This document shows, piece after piece, positions 6,708 to 9,953 of a stretch of DNA of 9,953 nucleotides. The translations under genes were made by a program, and so were the position numbers. The DNA lies in the NCBI GenBank assembly GCA_027365375.1, contig DAHXNM010000224.1, positions 1 to 9,953 on the forward strand, in the 5' to 3' direction. The notes beneath the pieces were generated by a model. It was not told the DNA's origin and ran no database searches. It was given only the letters and a program-made list of their open reading frames with translations. Position 1 is the stretch's first letter; every line of letters starts with the position of its first letter. Source of the stretch: Ferrimicrobium sp. Lineage in GTDB: Bacteria; Actinomycetota; Acidimicrobiia; Acidimicrobiales; Acidimicrobiaceae.

Positions 6708-8303
6708 GTGGAAAACTACCTACCCGAAGCCTTTTCTGATGCTGAACTTGAGGCGCTCTCGCCTTACTTTACCAATACCGATGGATTCGTCTTCTGTCTT
6801 CATAACATTCCCCAGGAGCTAGCGGCTGCGCTTTTCGCTCGGTATTCGAGGTCGGACAAGTCACTCCGACGCATATTCCTCGATGAGTTTATGGAGGACG
6901 TGGAGTCAATTAGCTCACAAGCTCCTCTTGGAGAGGGATCGCGCACCAGGCAGCTGATGAAGAGGGTGATCGGCGAGTACGGTGATGACTCTGTGGCTCA
7001 ACTTGCTGTCGCGCATGTGGCGGTCGAACAGGTTTCGACCGTGCTTACCAGATCGCTCGAGCGTCACCGTATGCTCTCGTTCCTCGAACAATCGACGCGC
7101 TATGTAAACTTAAGTTCCTTGCGTACTGACGGAAGTTTGCGAGCGGTTATTCCCCAGGAGTTTGCGGGTGAGGTTCGCCATCGCTATCATCGCATAATCG
7201 CGCAGGAGTTCGATCTCTACTCGTTGGTCTTTGGCTCGATGGAGGCACGCTACAGCAAGGGTGTAGACGAAGGCGATGTGGCTAGACGCCGAGCAGGGAG
7301 AGCTGCAGCGCTCGATGTCGCCCGTTGTTGTCTGCCTATGTCCACCATGACCAATGTGGGTATCGTCGGAAGTGCGCAAGCCTTGGAGTATCTGGTGATC
7401 CGGCTGCGCTCGATCGGCTCTAGTGAGAGCTTGCTCGTTGCTGACGCGATCGCAGATGAGGTCTCAAAGGTTCTTGGTTTGCTGGTGGCGAGGATGGATC
7501 GGCCCGATCGAGGGCGCCGCTGGACCACCTACCTTGCGGACAAACAGCGTGGCGTAGACGGCCTGCTTGGACAGCTGGGGGCACACGAGACCTCCGTCTC
7601 GCCAACCCCCTATGCTGAGCCGACGGTGCGGCTGCTGGACGCAGAGCCGGGCAATGATGACGAGCTAATCCCATGGATGCTGTATGAACTCAGTGGTGCG
7701 TCGTTTGCAGAGTGCGAGCACTGGTCGATTGGCTTAACCGAAGCAGAGCGGATTGCTGTCTTCCATGCCTATGTTGGCGAGAGGGAGAACCGCCGACATA
7801 AGCCCTCTCGGGCTTGGGAGATGAGTTCCTACACCTTTGAGATAGAGACCGACTACGGATCTTATCGCGACCTGGCTCGTCATAGACTTCTGACCCTCCT
7901 TGAGCAGGACCCTGTTGCCCTCTCTGGCTACCAGGTAGACCCTCAGCTGGCCGAGGAGGGGTTACTCGAGTCTATTGACCCCGTCTTTGATGCTGCCTTC
8001 CGTTTTGCACACGAACTACATAGCGAGGTCTCGGCTCCGACGGCTCGCATGGTTCTACCGTTGGCGACACGAGTTCGGTTTGTCATTAGGCTTAATGCTC
8101 GCGAGCTCTTGCATCTTGTTGAGTTGCGATCTCAACCTCAGGGCCATCCAGTCTACCGGTATATCGCCCAAGAGATGTACCGGTCGTTGGAACGGGTGGG
8201 CCACCGACGTGTAGCCCAAGCCATGCGTTTTGTTGACTTGGGTACCTACTCCCTGGGTCGAACCTCCGAAGAGGAGCATCTGATAGAGAAACTTGAAAAT
8301 TAG
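6708..8303 (+). CDS. Two-domain ThyX (flavin-dependent thymidylate synthase) family protein
   Basis: A 531-residue protein with two ThyX-like halves, against about 220-250 residues for ordinary ThyX, which makes dTMP from dUMP using FAD and methylene-tetrahydrofolate. The first half carries the complete signature RHR-x7-S (R119-H120-R121 to S129, then RY), followed by CLPMSTMTNVG and ALEYLVIRLRS (about 208-235). However, the His of the usual GHxSxxEH box is replaced by Asp (GDDSVAQ, 92-98). The second half has His364 in RHKPSRAWE, a second RHR (391-393) with Asp401 where Ser is expected, and the late NAREL-LH-ELR segment (463-474) typical of ThyX C-termini. The GTG start at 6708 keeps the full first domain but has no good ribosome site. 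Long double-domain relatives exist in several bacterial groups and are usually annotated only as ThyX. Membership is firm; dTMP synthesis is plausible but unproven. No thyA or folate gene is nearby. Confidence 0.88.
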   Translation: MENYLPEAFSDAELEALSPYFTNTDGFVFCLHNIPQELAAALFARYSRSDKSLRRIFLDEFMEDVESISSQAPLGEGSRTRQLMKRVIGEYGDDSVAQLAVAHVAVEQVSTVLTRSLERHRMLSFLEQSTRYVNLSSLRTDGSLRAVIPQEFAGEVRHRYHRIIAQEFDLYSLVFGSMEARYSKGVDEGDVARRRAGRAAALDVARCCLPMSTMTNVGIVGSAQALEYLVIRLRSIGSSESLLVADAIADEVSKVLGLLVARMDRPDRGRRWTTYLADKQRGVDGLLGQLGAHETSVSPTPYAEPTVRLLDAEPGNDDELIPWMLYELSGASFAECEHWSIGLTEAERIAVFHAYVGERENRRHKPSRAWEMSSYTFEIETDYGSYRDLARHRLLTLLEQDPVALSGYQVDPQLAEEGLLESIDPVFDAAFRFAHELHSEVSAPTARMVLPLATRVRFVIRLNARELLHLVELRSQPQGHPVYRYIAQEMYRSLERVGHRRVAQAMRFVDLGTYSLGRTSEEEHLIEKLEN

Positions 8304-8387
8304 AGCCTATTTGTGGAACTAAAAAGGGTTCAAAGTGGTTAGCATTGCCGAATTGAAACACGTGATGAAAGAACGAAAGAGGTAATC

Positions 8388-8918
8388 ATGGCAGGTCGTA
8401 AGAAGAAGGTTGAGGACGAGTCGGTGGCGACGCCGGTAGACGAGGAACTCGATCTTGATGAAGACATAGACGGTGAACTCGATCTAGATGATGAACTTGA
8501 CGTTGATGACGAGATCGACGAGGAGCTCGATCTAGATGATGATCTTGATACCGATGAACAGACTGACGACGAGATTGTGCTCGATGGAATCGAGGGTGTC
8601 GGGATCGATGAGTTGCCGTTAGAGGAGGATGGCGACGAAGATGACGTCGAGGAGGCTGATGAGGCAGACGAAGCCGATGAGGAGGATAGCGATGACACCG
8701 ATGACGACGAGGTTGAGTCGGCTCTAGACGATATCCTGCGCGAGCGTTTTGTGGTCACCGAGGTCGATGATGAGGAGGAGGTCGATGAGTCCGGTGATAC
8801 CGTTGTCCGGGTCAAGCCTCGACAACCTGATGAGTTCGTCTGCCAGTCGTGTTTCTTGGTTAAGAGTATGATACAGCTGGCCGACGCTGACAAGATGTTC
8901 TGCCGGGACTGTGTCTAG
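8388..8918 (+). CDS. Acidic DUF4193-like protein with C-terminal four-cysteine zinc ribbon
   Basis: A 176-residue, extremely Asp/Glu-rich protein. After a short basic start (AGRKKKVED), residues about 18-110 are nearly all acidic with periodic Leu/Ile/Val, including three ELDLD blocks at 20-24, 30-34 and 46-50. The C-terminus holds C152-Q-S-C155 and C172-R-D-C175, a CxxC-x16-CxxC zinc ribbon. The segment VRVKPRQPDEFVCQSCFLV closely matches the actinobacterial DUF4193 family, whose members are around 100 residues, so this copy has an unusually long acidic region. Function is not known for the family; the shape suggests a small soluble adaptor with a disordered acidic arm. The ATG at 8388 has AAAGAGG (8375-8382 area) about six bases upstream. 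A serine-rich frame on the opposite strand is a mirror of the Asp/Glu codons and not a gene. Confidence 0.87.
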   Translation: MAGRKKKVEDESVATPVDEELDLDEDIDGELDLDDELDVDDEIDEELDLDDDLDTDEQTDDEIVLDGIEGVGIDELPLEEDGDEDDVEEADEADEADEEDSDDTDDDEVESALDDILRERFVVTEVDDEEEVDESGDTVVRVKPRQPDEFVCQSCFLVKSMIQLADADKMFCRDCV

Positions 8919-8932
8919 TAGGATGTAGTAGG

Positions 8933-8950
8933 CGAGCCGATCTCGGCTCG
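8933..8950. promoter_or_regulatory. Near-perfect palindrome CGAGCCGA-TC-TCGGCTCG between two genes
   Basis: Two exact 8-base arms (8933-8940 and 8943-8950) flank TC. As RNA it would fold into a GC-rich hairpin with a small loop (outer seven pairs realistic). It lies 14 bases after the DUF4193-like stop and 5 bases before the next gene's ribosome-binding site. There is no T run. It could be a repressor site, a processing or stability element that sets unequal expression of the two genes, or a T-less terminator. Confidence 0.5.
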
Positions 8951-8955
8951 GTTAG

Positions 8956-8962
8956 AAAGGAG
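8956..8962 (+). promoter_or_regulatory. Shine-Dalgarno AAAGGAG that fixes the start at ATG 8968
   Basis: AAAGGAG ends five bases before the ATG at 8968. The in-frame GTG at 8962 overlaps this site and cannot be its start, so the protein begins MATQETPS. Confidence 0.8.
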
Positions 8963-8967
8963 TGACC

Positions 8968-9540
8968 ATGGCTACGCAAGAGACTCCATCGTTCGATTTC
9001 GATGATCTTAAACAGGAGGGGGTTAATCGGTTGGTTTTTCAGCCGATTGGGCTCCTCGCGGCGGTTGTCAGGACACTTCCAAACGCAGCCGAGGAGGGTC
9101 GTAGAGTAGTCGAGGGACCACTGCAGACCGCAAAGTTTGTGGGAGACATGGCGGCTGGCGTGATGAAGGCTAAGTACGGCGCACAGATCAGCGACTTGGA
9201 GGGGAAGGTCTCAGACGTGAGGCGTACCGTTGAGGGTGCTGCTGATCTCGTCATTAAGACTGCTCAGTCACGGGTCGGTGGTTTCGGTGCTGATTCCCAG
9301 CCGCATCCGACGGCCACTGACCATGACGGCGCCGGCGAGGCTACCGTCCACGAGGCCGAAGGAAGCGAGACCGTTGGCGGCATTGTCGGTTATGAATCGA
9401 TGACTGCTGCTGAGGTAATTAGCCATCTCGATGGTTTGACGATTGTGGAGCTCGGCGAGGTGGAGGCTTTCGAACTTGAGCATCGGCGTCGCCGGACTGT
9501 GCTTGGACGAGTGTCGAAGTTGCGCGAGGAGCGCCACTAG
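8968..9540 (+). CDS. Helix-rich protein of unknown function, possibly lipid-droplet-associated type
   Basis: A 190-residue protein that I do not recognise with certainty. Residues about 20-100 are predicted helical by composition: a moderately hydrophobic stretch (RLVFQPIGLLAAVV, 21-34), then amphipathic segments without a clear membrane span. A Gly/Ser/His-rich linker (about 103-140) follows. The C-terminal 50 residues form a compact helical pattern (YESMTAAEVISHLDGLTIVE, then LEHRRRRTVLGRVSKL). This tail resembles one seen at the end of several actinobacterial proteins with a Y-x2-LT-x3-V-x3-LDGL-x4-L-x6-E-x4-RRTVL pattern, some annotated as lipid-droplet-associated; that link is from memory and tentative. 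The ATG at 8968 has a good ribosome site. It follows the DUF4193-like gene by 49 bases and is probably co-transcribed with it. It could instead be a phasin-like or envelope-associated protein. Confidence 0.75.
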   Translation: MATQETPSFDFDDLKQEGVNRLVFQPIGLLAAVVRTLPNAAEEGRRVVEGPLQTAKFVGDMAAGVMKAKYGAQISDLEGKVSDVRRTVEGAADLVIKTAQSRVGGFGADSQPHPTATDHDGAGEATVHEAEGSETVGGIVGYESMTAAEVISHLDGLTIVELGEVEAFELEHRRRRTVLGRVSKLREERH

Positions 9541-9600
9541 GAGAAGCGGAGCATCGTCACCGCTATGAGGTGCTTCGATCTGACGCCTTGCGGGAGCCTG

Positions 9601-9953
9601 CTAGTTGATTTGCGCCCAGGAGAGTGCCTCAAGAGTGGTGGCTACTCCTGGGGCAAGTGGCTTCGCCATGGCCTCATTTAGGTGGAGCCAGCGGGCGTCA
9701 AGTGCGTCGGAGCCTACTGAGATCTCGTCTGGCTGTATGGGTGGGTCACACAGGAAGCAAAAGAGGACGTAGGAGCGGTGAGGGGCGTGGAGCTCGATCT
9801 CGGCTATCAGCCGCAGAGGACGCAGGGAGAGCCCTATCTCCTCGTGGGTCTCTCTCATCAGAGCCTGTATCAGACCTTCGTGCGGTTCTACCTTGCCACC
9901 AGGTGGGGCCCAGAGTTCGGGAGTCGGCGGAGACCTTCTGATGAGTAGGATGC
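9601..9953 (-). CDS. Nudix hydrolase, 5' end beyond the window
   Basis: A Nudix-superfamily hydrolase on the minus strand, with its start past the right edge; 117 codons are visible, ending at TAG (9601-9603 complement). Nudix enzymes cleave nucleoside diphosphates linked to another group, often to clear damaged or surplus nucleotides. The full Nudix box G-x5-E-x7-RE-x2-EE-x-G is present: it starts at GKVEPHE and ends at RETHEEIGL, after the typical lead-in LWAPPGG. The frame stays open without a stop from the window edge, so the ATG at 9856-9858 is internal and would cut the box in half. Substrate cannot be read from the sequence; the size and layout fit MutT-like or ADP-ribose/NADH-type enzymes. 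It converges with the preceding gene, with 60 bases between the stops and no clear terminator there. Confidence 0.93.
   Translation of the reverse strand, partial: ILLIRRSPPTPELWAPPGGKVEPHEGLIQALMRETHEEIGLSLRPLRLIAEIELHAPHRSYVLFCFLCDPPIQPDEISVGSDALDARWLHLNEAMAKPLAPGVATTLEALSWAQIN

Noticed and set aside
8339..8893. Long serine-rich open frame on the minus strand opposite the DUF4193-like gene
   Set aside because: It is the mirror of the GAT/GAC/GAG codons of the acidic gene: their complements read as TCN/AGC serine codons. It has no ribosome-binding site and no recognisable domain.
9543..9576. Hairpin between the converging genes as a bidirectional terminator
   Set aside because: Only short competing stems (AGCGG/CCGCT or GAAGC/GCTTC) are possible, with no T run on either strand; too weak to list.
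9624..9941. 105-codon + strand frame at the right end
   Set aside because: The minus strand across the same bases holds an intact Nudix box in an open frame to the window edge; the + frame is a shadow.

Overview
The window looks like ordinary chromosomal DNA of a high-GC Gram-positive bacterium, most likely an iron- or acid-associated member of the Acidimicrobiia. The evidence is a DUF4193-type acidic zinc-ribbon protein (an actinobacterial family), a tat pair followed by a HelY-type helicase (the same order as in mycobacteria), many GTG/TTG starts and a GC content in the mid-50s by eye. The taxonomic guess is inference from gene content and composition; no search was run.

Layout. From the left edge: the 3' part of a type I signal peptidase gene (2-466), then about 600 bases without a convincing gene but with some hairpins. 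Next comes a small four-cysteine zinc-ribbon protein (1069-1410) and a second gene-poor stretch of about 400 bases holding a 10-bp tandem repeat and a hairpin. A compact block follows on the + strand: trpS (1818-2837), a TatA/B-type subunit overlapping trpS by 11 bases (2827-3261), tatC two bases later (3264-4040) and a HelY/Ski2-type helicase (about 4130-6649). A double-domain ThyX-family protein (6708-8303) comes next, possibly from its own leaderless promoter. Then come a very acidic DUF4193-like protein (8388-8918), a helix-rich protein of unknown function (8968-9540) and, on the opposite strand, a Nudix hydrolase cut by the right edge (9601-9953).

How the genes fit together. The signal peptidase and the Tat subunits serve protein export. 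TatA/B recruits and TatC recognises folded twin-arginine precursors, and a type I signal peptidase typically removes their signals. TrpS charges tRNA-Trp, and HelY is an ATP-dependent helicase of the RNA-processing Ski2/Mtr4 class. Tight spacing suggests co-transcription of trpS-tat-tatC and possibly helY, but no shared pathway is evident. The ThyX-like protein belongs to the flavin-dependent thymidylate synthase family; whether it makes dTMP is uncertain because one domain has lost signature residues.

I did not find a mobile element, CRISPR array, tRNA, rRNA, defence island or biosynthetic cluster. I see no strong case for a new multi-gene system. The points most worth a second look are the two-domain ThyX protein, the tandem decapeptide repeat in the Tat subunit, the acidic repeat region of the DUF4193-like protein and the structured DNA upstream of trpS.
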